A stretch of DNA of 64,000 nt, taken from the NCBI RefSeq assembly GCF_000024365.1, contig NC_013235.1, positions 3,100,001 through 3,164,000 on the forward strand, given 5' to 3'. The stretch comes from Nakamurella multipartita DSM 44233 (GTDB lineage Bacteria > Actinomycetota > Actinomycetes > Mycobacteriales > Nakamurellaceae). The notes under the pieces are model-generated. The model saw only the letters and a program-made list of their open reading frames with translations. It was not told the DNA's origin and ran no database searches. A program made the position numbers and the translations under genes. This document shows positions 41,592 through 50,910 of this stretch, piece by piece (positions within the stretch are counted from its first letter, which is position 1; each line of letters starts with the position of its first letter).

Positions 41592-43934
41592 TTACCCCAA
41601 CGGTCGTTCGTCCGGACGGATCAACCAGAGAACTGCGGCTATCTTCGAGTTCCAGACGGACGCGCCGGTGGCCGGATCGCCGATCGCGGTGTATAGCGCG
41701 TCATTGGCTTGAGGCGTCAACGCCGACGCGATCTGCTCCAGTCGTGGATCGAAAGATTCAGGATTCGCCAAGAGGGTGTGCTCGCCTCGGAACAGCGCGG
41801 CGAGCGCCGCTCGCAGATGGAAGTACACCGGCGATGTCACGCATCCGTCGGATCCGGTGCCTCCACCGCCGTAATTGCCTCTGTGCAACCGGATCAAGCC
41901 TTTGCCAATCGTGCCGGGGACAGTCCCTGGTGCCGCCGTGTCCTCTTCGACCTGGGATTCGAAGTAGTGTCGGTTCTCCCGGACGCCGTCGTAACCGAAC
42001 ACCCACCCGCCGGTGCTGAAAGTCATCGACCCGGTATCCACGAGTTTGAAACTGAAGTTCTTGTAGGCATTCCCTGAGCGATAGCTTTCGATGAAGTACC
42101 GCGCGTTGCCGCGGATTGACGACCGATGTTCCGTGTGCGGCTCGTGCGCATGGGACGTGTAGCTCGAGAAGCGGAACCGCCCGAGGACGTCGCCGTCGTA
42201 GACGAGGAATATCACCCCGTCGTAGTGATCCCAGCCGCGAGCCTCGTTCTTGCCCAGGCTGTAGGCGAGGCGGGGTAGTTGGCCACCCACTCCAGCTGGT
42301 ATAGACCATTCCGAGGTGCCGTCGGGAAAGAGTGGTGTGCCGTCCAGCACGACGGTGTTGTTGGCCGGCTCGACCCCGGTGATCCGGTAGATGTGACTGC
42401 GTGCGGCCGAAGACGTGTCCTGATGAAATTCGATGGTCTCGAATCCGTACTTGTTCACCTTGGCGAGAGTGCCGGCAGGTGGATCGAGCCTGACTCGCGA
42501 CGGCGGTCCGGCCGTGACGACGGTTGCGCTCTCCCCCGCTATCCGACCGCCCATGGGGTCGATCAGCACAAGAGTGGGCCGGCCAATGATGCGCCACGCC
42601 GTCGTCGCGGCGCCGCCGAGATCGGGATGGGCGTCCAAGGTGAGTTGATTGTTCGCCGGATCGACCCCCGTGATTCGGTACGTCTTGCCTTCTCGGCCAG
42701 CGTCTGCATCTACGGACACGAGGTCCCGGCCCGGCCAGATTCGGCCAAAGTCCGGTGCGCCGTCGAGGGTCAACCTATTTCCGGTGGCCGTCGCGCCCGC
42801 GCCCTGGATGGGGAGGAGCTCGATCGGTTGGTAGGCCGGGTCGCCGACGTCGAGCGGTGCGGCCCCGGCGCGCCAGGGATCGGTGAAGTTGGCGTAGTAC
42901 TCGGCAACCGCCTCTAACTGGAACAGGTTCTCCCAGTCCGGATCATTGAACTGGAAGGGCGGCACTGGATCGGTTCCCGAGTGCTGACCCGTGCGGCGCA
43001 GCAGGCGCTTGCGATACTGCGCTTTTTGGTTGTTTCCGACCTCGCGCCACTGGGCCGGAGTCAATGCGCGATCAAAAGCGAACTGGGTCAGGGCGCTGTA
43101 GGGGTAGATGAATTCTCGGGTCCGTTGGATCAAGTCCGCGACCGGGACGTTGCCACCCAACAACGGCCAGCGCTGCGGTACTAGGCCGAGCCAGTCGTCG
43201 AGTGTCGCGCTCTCCTCGACGAAATCGCGGACGTGGTCGTAGAAGCGGGCCGGGTCCATCGTGCCCTGGCGGCTGAGTACGGAGAATCCGACCTGTCGAC
43301 GACCGGCGGCCGTTGGCGCCATGACGGCGGCACCGGCGCGCCCGATCACATCGCCTGCTCTGACATGGATGTCGGCGTCTCCCTGCAGGAAAAGGCGCCA
43401 GCGCGTATCGCGCTCCATCGCCGTCGTCGCCGGTGGCACGGTCAGCGCGTCCAGTGCCGGCGTCAGCGCCGTGCGCAGCGATGCGGTATCGACGTTCAGG
43501 TAGATGAAGCTCCTGAGGAAGCCGGGTGGCACGGTGAACCGATTGGCCATCGCCGGCGTGGCCGTCGGCGCGTCCGAGTTCAGTTGCCCCAGGAGCAAGC
43601 TGAGCGCCGGGTCCAGATCCACAAATGGTCGCGGGTTCAGGTAGATCAGCACCGTGGCGGGTTCGTCCTGGGTCGGATCGGTCGCCAGCGCCCGGTTCGG
43701 GTCGGCTACCCGATCATCTGGGAAGCGGGTGGACAGATACCCGCTGGCGGCCGCGTGTAGCGGGGTGTTCGGTGAGGTCGTTTCCAACAGGACGAACTCA
43801 GCCAGCTCGCCGGGCCAGGCGCGCAGTTCGGGCGGCTGCGGGTCACCAAATGCCAACCGAAGACTCCACGGCCCGGGTTGCGGATCTGTAGCCCGGAACG
43901 GTGCATGGACGAACAGGCTGATCGGCTTCGGCAT
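41592..43934 (-). CDS. Large hypothetical protein with H...SDGC motif and YRITGV repeats
   Basis: A 780-residue protein without signal peptide. The middle (about 395-555) holds short repeats of YRITGVxPANNxxxLDxxPxF. The C-terminal region has GVIFLVYDGDVLGRFRFSS, ARYFIESYRSGNAYKNFSFKL and LIRLHRGNYGGGGTGSDGCV, with H684 and C698. A histidine followed by a Ser-x-Gly-Cys is the layout of L,D-transpeptidase (YkuD) and DUF5675-type catalytic sites, so a cysteine-dependent peptidoglycan or peptide activity is possible. GGAGTG precedes the ATG. It sits between the CYTH and giant genes with small gaps. Confidence 0.7.
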   Translation of the reverse strand: MPKPISLFVHAPFRATDPQPGPWSLRLAFGDPQPPELRAWPGELAEFVLLETTSPNTPLHAAASGYLSTRFPDDRVADPNRALATDPTQDEPATVLIYLNPRPFVDLDPALSLLLGQLNSDAPTATPAMANRFTVPPGFLRSFIYLNVDTASLRTALTPALDALTVPPATTAMERDTRWRLFLQGDADIHVRAGDVIGRAGAAVMAPTAAGRRQVGFSVLSRQGTMDPARFYDHVRDFVEESATLDDWLGLVPQRWPLLGGNVPVADLIQRTREFIYPYSALTQFAFDRALTPAQWREVGNNQKAQYRKRLLRRTGQHSGTDPVPPFQFNDPDWENLFQLEAVAEYYANFTDPWRAGAAPLDVGDPAYQPIELLPIQGAGATATGNRLTLDGAPDFGRIWPGRDLVSVDADAGREGKTYRITGVDPANNQLTLDAHPDLGGAATTAWRIIGRPTLVLIDPMGGRIAGESATVVTAGPPSRVRLDPPAGTLAKVNKYGFETIEFHQDTSSAARSHIYRITGVEPANNTVVLDGTPLFPDGTSEWSIPAGVGGQLPRLAYSLGKNEARGWDHYDGVIFLVYDGDVLGRFRFSSYTSHAHEPHTEHRSSIRGNARYFIESYRSGNAYKNFSFKLVDTGSMTFSTGGWVFGYDGVRENRHYFESQVEEDTAAPGTVPGTIGKGLIRLHRGNYGGGGTGSDGCVTSPVYFHLRAALAALFRGEHTLLANPESFDPRLEQIASALTPQANDALYTAIGDPATGASVWNSKIAAVLWLIRPDERPLG

Positions 43935-43965
43935 CTGACACTCCTCTGGGCGATAGTGCGGATGG

Positions 43966-44535
43966 CTATGACTCGACCCGCGCGCCCGGTTCTGGCACCG
44001 TCCCGTCAGAACGCGTGCGCTGGTCTTCTGGCCACTGCGCGTACGCCGTGTCCGGCAGCCGCGAGTTCAGGTACCGCAGGTAGCCCGTGACGTCCTGCCC
44101 GAGCCAGGTCGGCTGTACCTTTGGCTGCCAGTGAGCACCGTCGTCGGTGAGCTCGGCCGCCGGCTTCTCAACCTCAGCGGTGATCAGGCCTTCCAGGTGA
44201 CCGTGGAACTCGTCGATCTCGAAGATGTATTCCGCGACTTCCCTGCGATAGCGCGTCTTCTCCAGCACCGGCGGTAGCGCGGCCGCATCGAGAATCGTCT
44301 CCGCAGCGGATAGCGGGATCGCGTCCTCCCACTCCGATCGGGACGCTCCGACCGATGGGCCCTTGATCGTGAGGAAGGCGTCGTCGCCGTACACACGCAC
44401 GCGAACGGTGAGCGCGGGATCCTTGTTCAGGTAGCCCTGCCGAATGCGCTTTCCTGGAGTGCCCTCGCGCCAGTCGTCGTTGTCGCCTCGGACGAGGTAC
44501 TTCCGTTCGATTTCCTTGCCGTCTCCGGAGCTCAT
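43966..44535 (-). CDS. CYTH-domain protein
   Basis: A 189-residue CYTH protein: EIERKYLV at residues 8-15 (the ExExK signature), RIRQGYLNKDPALTVRVRVYGDDAFLTIKGP with the tunnel-lining basic residues, LEKTRYRREVAEYIFEIDEFHGHLEGLITAEVE and the expected acidic strands. CYTH enzymes bind triphosphates; members are inorganic triphosphatases, thiamine triphosphatases or class IV adenylyl cyclases. AAGGAAGG precedes the start. Its presence in this cluster is unexpected and may indicate nucleotide or polyphosphate signalling. Confidence 0.9.
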   Translation of the reverse strand: MSSGDGKEIERKYLVRGDNDDWREGTPGKRIRQGYLNKDPALTVRVRVYGDDAFLTIKGPSVGASRSEWEDAIPLSAAETILDAAALPPVLEKTRYRREVAEYIFEIDEFHGHLEGLITAEVEKPAAELTDDGAHWQPKVQPTWLGQDVTGYLRYLNSRLPDTAYAQWPEDQRTRSDGTVPEPGARVES

Positions 44536-44615
44536 GGCGTTTCCTTCCTTTAGTTGTCGTCGAGGTCGATTCGGTCGCCGGGACGACCGGCGGTGTAGTC
44601 ACTGCCTATGGACTT

Positions 44616-46679
44616 TCAGGTGGCCCGATCCACCACGAAGGCGTAGGCATTGCCGCCAATGACGTACGTCACCACGACCTTCCGTCCACTCCCGTCGGCC
44701 CATTTATTGTGGACGGTGTCGCCGAGAGTGCCGTCGGGATGGAACCTGAGCACACGCACCGCGCCGGTGCTCAATCCGACGAATACGACATCCCCGTCCA
44801 CCGCGGGAACCACCTGAATCGCATCAATTGATTCGAGCAAGAACGTCATCGAGTTGTCCTGCCAGGTCACCGCATCGACCGTGCCGTCGGCCTTCATCCT
44901 GCGGACGGAAATGGCGTGGTGTCCGGTGAGCAGGTAGGCGCGGCCGGCGGTCTGGTGGAATGCCAGCGCGGTGATATCACCCAGGCTCAGCAGGCCGAAC
45001 AAACCGAAGCTCGTGGGGTCGGCGACGGCGGTCAGCGAACCGGCCGCGCTGACCTCGACGACTTTGAGTTCGCCGTTCGTAGATGCCACCGCCAAGAACT
45101 GACGGCCGTTGATTTGGAATGACCCGGCGAAGTCCCAGGCTCCGCGCAGCGGCCCGGAAGTCTGTTCGGCCTGGTTTTGCGGATAGTGCCGGGTTGAGAT
45201 CGCGCCGTTCGCGTCCAGTTTGAAGATGATCGACCGGTCGTTGTCGAATGACAAACCCGTCAGCTGTTGTACGAGCAGCAGATACGTGTCGGCACCGACC
45301 TGGCAGCTGGCGGCCGACCGATAACCGCCTGCCAACGGCCGCTCATCGATGAGTGCGCCGATGAGGCCGTGCTCGGTGATCCGCCGAATCTGGAGGACAT
45401 CGTCGGAGCGGGGAATGAGGCACAGAACCGGTCCGCTCGCGGTAGGAGCCGCGTGTGCGAGATGGCAAGGTCCGATGCGCAACGATTCGATGCGCTCGAT
45501 CGGGGCGCCCGCAGCGGTCAGCCGAAACGTGGCGCTGTCGCCGTTGCGCTGTCGCCGCCGGATGTTCGACACGGCGTCGCGGATGAACGTCACCGTCTTG
45601 TCGTGGACGAACTGGCTCCGCGGGATCGCGTTGTGACTGAACAGGTGGGTGAGGTTGTGCTCCTCAGTGGCTTCCACGATGTGGTTGCCGTTCTGCATCG
45701 GCAATATGTCCGCCCGCTGGTAGAAGGCCAGCACAGTCTGCGGGCGGTCGCCGACGCTGGACACCCCGCCAAACAGGTCGGCGCTGTCCCAGGAGACGAA
45801 CAACTCAACATTCAGGTCGTTGCCCCAACGCCAGTGCCCGTCCGATTCCCGAGTTAGGCCGGCGAACTTGGCGCCGCCATGACTCTGGCCGACCATGATG
45901 ACCTCACGTCCACCCGCAATTCGATGGCCGTCCAAAATCTGTTCCCAGGTCGTAATCCCCGGGGGACGAATGGCTTCGAGTTCCGAGTTCTCCCATTTTC
46001 CAATGATGACGGTGTTGTTCATGGCGTCGATGCTGGTCCGGTCGCTACAGGAGCCGTTAATGCTGCGGACCACGTCAGCCAGCTTCTCGTCTTCGTGCAG
46101 CCGCAGTGCGAGATGCTCGATGAAATTTATGCAGCTATCGCTGCACAGGTCGTTGCACTGGACATTTTGATTGGTGACCAACGTCTGGATGAGACCCGAC
46201 GGGATTCCCCGGAGCCGGCACCGATCAGGGTCGACCCGGATTCCGTGACGCTCCTCGAGCTGAGCCGCCTCAGCGTTGGCCGGCCCATCCGGCTGTGGTG
46301 GACTCCCGCCCCACCAGCCGCCCATCGACAGCAGGATAAGAACTGGCGGCGCTGCGCGGACATCCACCGGCAGTGACGGTGTCGCCGACTGCGAACCGGA
46401 TACAGTTGCCCTGCAACGGATTTCGGTGGCACCGGAGTCGAGCCGGACGGTCCCGACGGTATCGGCGGCCGCCCCGCGCCGCCATACCGTCTGCACCGTC
46501 CGCCAGCCCGTGCGCGTCAGTTGCTCCAGGTTCACCACTGCAATGGTGGCGACCTCGACGCTGCTCAGTCTCAGGTGGTACCGCACCGACTCGTCTGTTA
46601 GCACGATCCGGCGGGAGTCTGCACGCAGAGCATTGAAGACGCCGGTTGGCCGGCGTTCGTGCTCGGCCGTGAATCTCAT
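44616..46679 (-). CDS. Hydrolase-like N-terminal half fused to propeller-like C-terminal half
   Basis: A 687-residue protein. In the first half, REVIMVGQSHGGAKFAGL has a GxSxG elbow with S266 and VLILLSMGGWWGG could contribute an oxyanion loop, as in an alpha/beta hydrolase. It contains a cluster of cysteines (CNDLCSDSCINF). The second half repeats strand-turn units (FLAVASTNGELKVVEV, AYLLTGHHAISVRRMKADG, DVVFVGLSTGAVRVLRFHPDGT) typical of beta-propellers. No signal peptide. The start at 46679 gives a 25-base gap to the upstream HExxH gene. Confidence 0.65.
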   Translation of the reverse strand: MRFTAEHERRPTGVFNALRADSRRIVLTDESVRYHLRLSSVEVATIAVVNLEQLTRTGWRTVQTVWRRGAAADTVGTVRLDSGATEIRCRATVSGSQSATPSLPVDVRAAPPVLILLSMGGWWGGSPPQPDGPANAEAAQLEERHGIRVDPDRCRLRGIPSGLIQTLVTNQNVQCNDLCSDSCINFIEHLALRLHEDEKLADVVRSINGSCSDRTSIDAMNNTVIIGKWENSELEAIRPPGITTWEQILDGHRIAGGREVIMVGQSHGGAKFAGLTRESDGHWRWGNDLNVELFVSWDSADLFGGVSSVGDRPQTVLAFYQRADILPMQNGNHIVEATEEHNLTHLFSHNAIPRSQFVHDKTVTFIRDAVSNIRRRQRNGDSATFRLTAAGAPIERIESLRIGPCHLAHAAPTASGPVLCLIPRSDDVLQIRRITEHGLIGALIDERPLAGGYRSAASCQVGADTYLLLVQQLTGLSFDNDRSIIFKLDANGAISTRHYPQNQAEQTSGPLRGAWDFAGSFQINGRQFLAVASTNGELKVVEVSAAGSLTAVADPTSFGLFGLLSLGDITALAFHQTAGRAYLLTGHHAISVRRMKADGTVDAVTWQDNSMTFLLESIDAIQVVPAVDGDVVFVGLSTGAVRVLRFHPDGTLGDTVHNKWADGSGRKVVVTYVIGGNAYAFVVDRAT

Positions 46680-46704
46680 GGCAGGGCCTCGTCCCAGGCG
46701 GGCA

Positions 46705-47853
46705 TCACAGCCCCCAGGTATTGGCGACGGCGACAATGTCGGCGTCGAAATCGGTCTCGCTGATCAGCAGGTTGCGGAAGTCGTCGAACCCCAGGACGCT
46801 GTCGTCGGAGCTACCGATGTACTGCCCGACCGCCTCCCGGAGGCCGGGCCGCCGCGCGAGGTCGACGAAGATCGAACCGTACACGGCTCCCTCCACGTCG
46901 TCCCCGGTGAGCATCGGCACGACGCCGTTGCCGTTCAGGGTGCCTATCTGCGTGTACCCGGTGAGATTCGTGGTCTGCAACAGCGGCGCGGCGGACAGCT
47001 CATCGCGGAAGAACGACCGCCGGAGGTCGGCGCCGGTGAGTGGCGGGGTGTGACGCTTCGCGAAGAAGAACAGTCGCTCTGAGAAGATGCCGAGCGCCTC
47101 GATCCACGCGACGAACTCGGTCGTCGCGGTGGTCGTGTTGTGGAAGGGCGGCAGGCCAGCGGCCACCTGGCTGGTGATCCAGGCCAGGTAACCGGTCTCC
47201 ACCGAAGCCCGGGTGGACAGCGGCATGAGCGCGAAGTACAGGGCGTGGGCAATTTCGTGCGGAATCAGAGTGGCGTCGACGTTCTGTGCGGTGGATCCGA
47301 ACAGCCGGGCGTCCTGCGACTTGTGTTTGATGTGGATCAGCGGGTGACCGGTGCCGAGCGAGACAGGTTCGGTGAAGGCCACTTGGGCGGGGCTGTTGTC
47401 GGGGTAGACGACCTCGATGCGAGGGAGCCGTCCTCGGTCCTGCGCGATGGTGCCGCCGGTACCGAACGGAAAGGCGCCCCGGCCGGATCGGTTGAACGGT
47501 CGGAATTGGCGCCAGACTGTGTCGTAAGCGTCCAGACAGTGCTCGATGATCCGAAAGTGATCCTGCTGCTCCGCATCCGTATTGATGTTGATCGTTCCCT
47601 GGTTGGACACCGTGAATTCCTGCGAGACCTCCACCGGTATCGGAAAGTTGCCGTCCAGCGACCGGACGACTGCGTTCTGGGCGTGCACCCGAACCTGGAT
47701 CTGCGCGGTGGAGACGACGCTTCCGATCGTGGCTCGACCTGCTTCGTCGGTGCGCACGAACACGGTCTGCGGATTGCGGAAGAAGTCAAAGTGGGAAAGG
47801 TATGTCCGCTTCAGCGGCCGCCCTTGCACCGTGACGGTAAACGTGATTGCCAT
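46705..47853 (-). CDS. HExxH zinc-site protein
   Basis: A 382-residue protein. The N-terminus is a strand-rich domain (ITFTVTVQGRPLKRTYLSHFDFF, ATIGSVVSTAQIQVRVHAQ) reminiscent of carboxypeptidase-regulatory-like folds. The centre has IPHEIAHALYF with H199, E200 and H203, a probable zinc metalloprotease site, followed by helices and WIEALGIF. No signal peptide is visible. It is the first gene after the LAL regulator, with GGAG before the ATG. It may process a cluster product. Confidence 0.7.
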   Translation of the reverse strand: MAITFTVTVQGRPLKRTYLSHFDFFRNPQTVFVRTDEAGRATIGSVVSTAQIQVRVHAQNAVVRSLDGNFPIPVEVSQEFTVSNQGTININTDAEQQDHFRIIEHCLDAYDTVWRQFRPFNRSGRGAFPFGTGGTIAQDRGRLPRIEVVYPDNSPAQVAFTEPVSLGTGHPLIHIKHKSQDARLFGSTAQNVDATLIPHEIAHALYFALMPLSTRASVETGYLAWITSQVAAGLPPFHNTTTATTEFVAWIEALGIFSERLFFFAKRHTPPLTGADLRRSFFRDELSAAPLLQTTNLTGYTQIGTLNGNGVVPMLTGDDVEGAVYGSIFVDLARRPGLREAVGQYIGSSDDSVLGFDDFRNLLISETDFDADIVAVANTWGL

Positions 47854-47907
47854 GCTCCAAGACTCCCCACCCCAGCCGTTCCCGACATCCGTGTGTGCAC
47901 GGAGATT

Positions 47908-50637
47908 TCAGGCCCCGATGCCATGGCGCAGCGCGATTCGCGCCATCGCCACTCGGGAGTTGACCCCGAGCTTGCGGTAGGCAGCGGAGACGTGTGACTC
48001 CACCGTTCGCCGTGAAATCCCTAGCAGGGCGGCGATGTCGGAATTCGCCTTGCCGCTGGCGACCAGCCCGACAACGCGTCGCTCGGTGCCGGTGAGCGAG
48101 GTGATGCCGAAATGCGCGCGGGGGGTCAGGGGTCGGGCGGTGCGGCTCATCGCAGCACTGTTGGCGGCGTCGGCGTCGGCGCCCATCGCCGACCATCGGC
48201 TCGCTGCCGAGGCGGCAACCAGGTCGGCCTCGGCTGCTCGGCCTCGCAGGCGCAGAAGGGCCGCCGCGTCGGTGTGCGTCGCGGCCGCCAGTGGTTTTAA
48301 CGGGGTGCCGGCGGCTAGTTTGGCAGCCCGGAGCGCTCGGTCGGCGTCACCGTCTCGCCACGCGGCGGCGATCTCAGCAACGACCCGAACCCTGGGCGTG
48401 TCCGCTATGGGCGCGAGTTCGGTCAGGACGGCGGCTACCTCGACACCGCGGTCGGCATGGCCGGTCCGGCTGGCTAGCCGCGCCAGTTGCCCCGCGAAGG
48501 ACGGTAGCGCGGAACGGACGCCGGTGCCGACGAAGAGGTCCCAAACCTCCGACAACACGGAATAGGCCAGATCGAGATCACCGCGATGCTCGGACAGGCC
48601 CGCGGCGGCCAGGCACAGTTGCTCGAAACCCAACTGGGCACGCCCACGTGCCAGCCACTGCTCGGCAGCTGCAATCCGCTCGGCAGCGACGTCGTCCGCG
48701 CCTCGATGCAGCGCAATCTGAGCGAGGAACGAGTTGCACCAAACCGCGACCCCGAATCCATCGACTCCATCGGCATAGCTGAGTGCCGCCTCCGCCGTGG
48801 CGGCCGCATCGTCGATTTCGCCGACCCGGAGCCAGCCGAAGGCGGTGATCGCGTCGTAGGCCGGAACGGCCCACGCCGAGCCGTATCGAACAGCATTCTC
48901 GCGACCGCGCCGGGCGCAGTCGGCCAGTAGGTCGAACCGGTCCGCCTCCAGCCAGACGACCGAGGCGATGAACCAGGGCTGGAAGACGTGAGCGTCCACT
49001 GTCTCGGGTCGGTCCGCAAGCTGCACGATCTCCCGGGCGCGGCCACCGGCCTCGTCGAGCCGCATCTGGAACAGATCGAGGAAACACAGAACGCCCCCGC
49101 CGGCGACCTGTGCTGCTCCGTCATTAGCGTCAAGCCCGTCGGCGATGGCCCGCTCACCGGCTTCGCGGGCGCCGGGGTGATCGATCTGCAGAAATCGAGC
49201 GAAGGCAATCTCGCCCTGCACCCGGGCTCGCAGCGCCGGATCGTCGGTCAGAACCCCGCAACGCTCCATCTCGATCGCCGCCACATCGGCACGTCCCTGC
49301 ATGAAAGCTGCGAACGCCAGCTCCCGGCGCAGGCGCGCCTCGACGGCAGGAGCCAGCCCTACCTGCAGCAGAGTGCGACCGAGCGCCTCGGCCTCTGCCG
49401 CCCGGCCGGCGCCGGCCAAGGCCCGAACCCGCGCCACCACGAGCTCGGCCGGCGGCCGCCCACGATCGCACGCGGCGATCGCGATGTCGCACAACCGCAG
49501 AGCTGCCGCGGGTGCTGTCCCGACGATCTCCTGCGCCGCGTATCGCAGCCACGTGGCGGCCTCATAGTCGCCCGGGCCAGCGCCTCGGGCATACTGCTCG
49601 GCAACCGCAAGAACGCCGGCGCCGCTCGTCGCAAGTACCTGCGCCGCATCACGGTGCAGTGCAGCGCGTGCCTGCGGCGACAGCTCCGCCAACACGGCTT
49701 CGCGGAGCAACTCGTGGCGAAAGGTGAAGCCGGCACCCCTGGGTACGACCACGCCGGCCGCGGCGGCAGCCTCCAAGTCTACGAGGAGATTGGTCGTGCG
49801 TATGCCCGCTATCGCAGCGACCGCCACGGGGTCGATCTCGGTGCCAACCACCGCGGCGATCTGGAGCGTCCGCAGCGCCTGTCGATCTAGCTCCCTGACC
49901 AAAGCTGATATTCCGTCGACAGCGCTATCGGCACCGATACTCAGTGCGTCGAGGATCGCCAGCAACAGGAGCGGGTTTCCACCGGCCTGGTCGACCGCCG
50001 CCCTGGCCAGCGCAGTTGGCTCCTGGCCCAGGACTGCGGCCGTCAGCGCCGAGGAGTCCTCAGACGGCAGCGGACCCAGATCGAGTCGCTCCAGCGGAAG
50101 GCCGGAGAGCGCCCGGTATAGGTCTGTGCCGGGGACCGGTGGACGAGTGGTCAGCACCACCAGTAAGGGCAGTTCGCGGGCGCGCCGAATTACGCATCGC
50201 AACCAGACCAGCGTCGTTGTGTCGGACCAGTGCAGATCCTCGATGGCGAGGACTAGCGGCGAGCGCGCACATTCGAGTTCGAGTTCCTCGAGCAGGCGAT
50301 CGACCAGGAGTGATCCGGCCGCCGCGGCCGCACCGGCCGCCAGTAGGGTCCGAACTGTGGACAATCCCATCAGGGACTCAATCCCGCCGCCGAACGCCCG
50401 CAGCGGCGCGCCGAGGGTCCGCTCGACCTCAAGCTGGTCGCATGAGCCGTATCGAACGGCGAGCGCGGCCTCAACTGCAATGCTGGATGCCGCCTGAATC
50501 AAGCGGGTTTTGCCGATGCCGGGCTCACCGGTGATTAGCACGGCGCCGCCGGCGCCCCGTCCGGCGCGGGAAATGAGCCGCCGGAGCTGTCCGATTTCCG
50601 CCGCCCGGCCCACCATCGGCGCCATCTCAAGCTCCAT
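47908..50637 (-). CDS. LAL-type LuxR-family transcriptional regulator (AAA ATPase + HTH)
   Basis: A 909-residue large ATP-binding LuxR regulator. The N-terminus carries a AAA/NACHT-like ATPase: Walker A GEPGIGKT at 37-44 and the Walker B-type strand LVLAIEDLHWSD. A long TPR-like helical region follows. The C-terminal LuxR HTH is LTGTERRVVGLVASGKANSDIAALLGISRRTVESHVSAAYRKLGV. Such regulators often control the adjacent cluster and are activated by a ligand plus ATP. It is the first gene of the one-strand cluster, 54 bases before the HExxH gene. An internal ATG at 50622 has a better ribosome binding site. Confidence 0.92.
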   Translation of the reverse strand: MELEMAPMVGRAAEIGQLRRLISRAGRGAGGAVLITGEPGIGKTRLIQAASSIAVEAALAVRYGSCDQLEVERTLGAPLRAFGGGIESLMGLSTVRTLLAAGAAAAAGSLLVDRLLEELELECARSPLVLAIEDLHWSDTTTLVWLRCVIRRARELPLLVVLTTRPPVPGTDLYRALSGLPLERLDLGPLPSEDSSALTAAVLGQEPTALARAAVDQAGGNPLLLLAILDALSIGADSAVDGISALVRELDRQALRTLQIAAVVGTEIDPVAVAAIAGIRTTNLLVDLEAAAAAGVVVPRGAGFTFRHELLREAVLAELSPQARAALHRDAAQVLATSGAGVLAVAEQYARGAGPGDYEAATWLRYAAQEIVGTAPAAALRLCDIAIAACDRGRPPAELVVARVRALAGAGRAAEAEALGRTLLQVGLAPAVEARLRRELAFAAFMQGRADVAAIEMERCGVLTDDPALRARVQGEIAFARFLQIDHPGAREAGERAIADGLDANDGAAQVAGGGVLCFLDLFQMRLDEAGGRAREIVQLADRPETVDAHVFQPWFIASVVWLEADRFDLLADCARRGRENAVRYGSAWAVPAYDAITAFGWLRVGEIDDAAATAEAALSYADGVDGFGVAVWCNSFLAQIALHRGADDVAAERIAAAEQWLARGRAQLGFEQLCLAAAGLSEHRGDLDLAYSVLSEVWDLFVGTGVRSALPSFAGQLARLASRTGHADRGVEVAAVLTELAPIADTPRVRVVAEIAAAWRDGDADRALRAAKLAAGTPLKPLAAATHTDAAALLRLRGRAAEADLVAASAASRWSAMGADADAANSAAMSRTARPLTPRAHFGITSLTGTERRVVGLVASGKANSDIAALLGISRRTVESHVSAAYRKLGVNSRVAMARIALRHGIGA

Positions 50638-50910
50638 ATCCGGTGGAGCCTACTACTGCAGCTTAAACTAAATACCCGCAGGTCAAACGGCCAAGCTCAG
50701 GAACTCCATCAGGACCACTGCGCGAAGACCACTACACGAGCGGCCCACCACCACCGAACCAATCACCGCGGCTCAAAGGACGCTCCACGGTACGAGTGGA
50801 ACCCAGCCGGACACATGGCAGAAGTTGGCCGAGTGGGCAATGGCTGGTGCATCTGATGCAATAATGCTCCTATTGACTGACATAATTAGCCTATCGGCGA
50901 TACGCTCTAG
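50638..50910. other. Upstream region of the LAL regulator
   Basis: About 270 bases, less G+C-rich than average. A short palindrome TGCATCTGATGCA lies near 50850 and TTGACT near 50876. No gene is supportable. The target duplication CTAG of the IS1182 element ends it. Confidence 0.5.
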
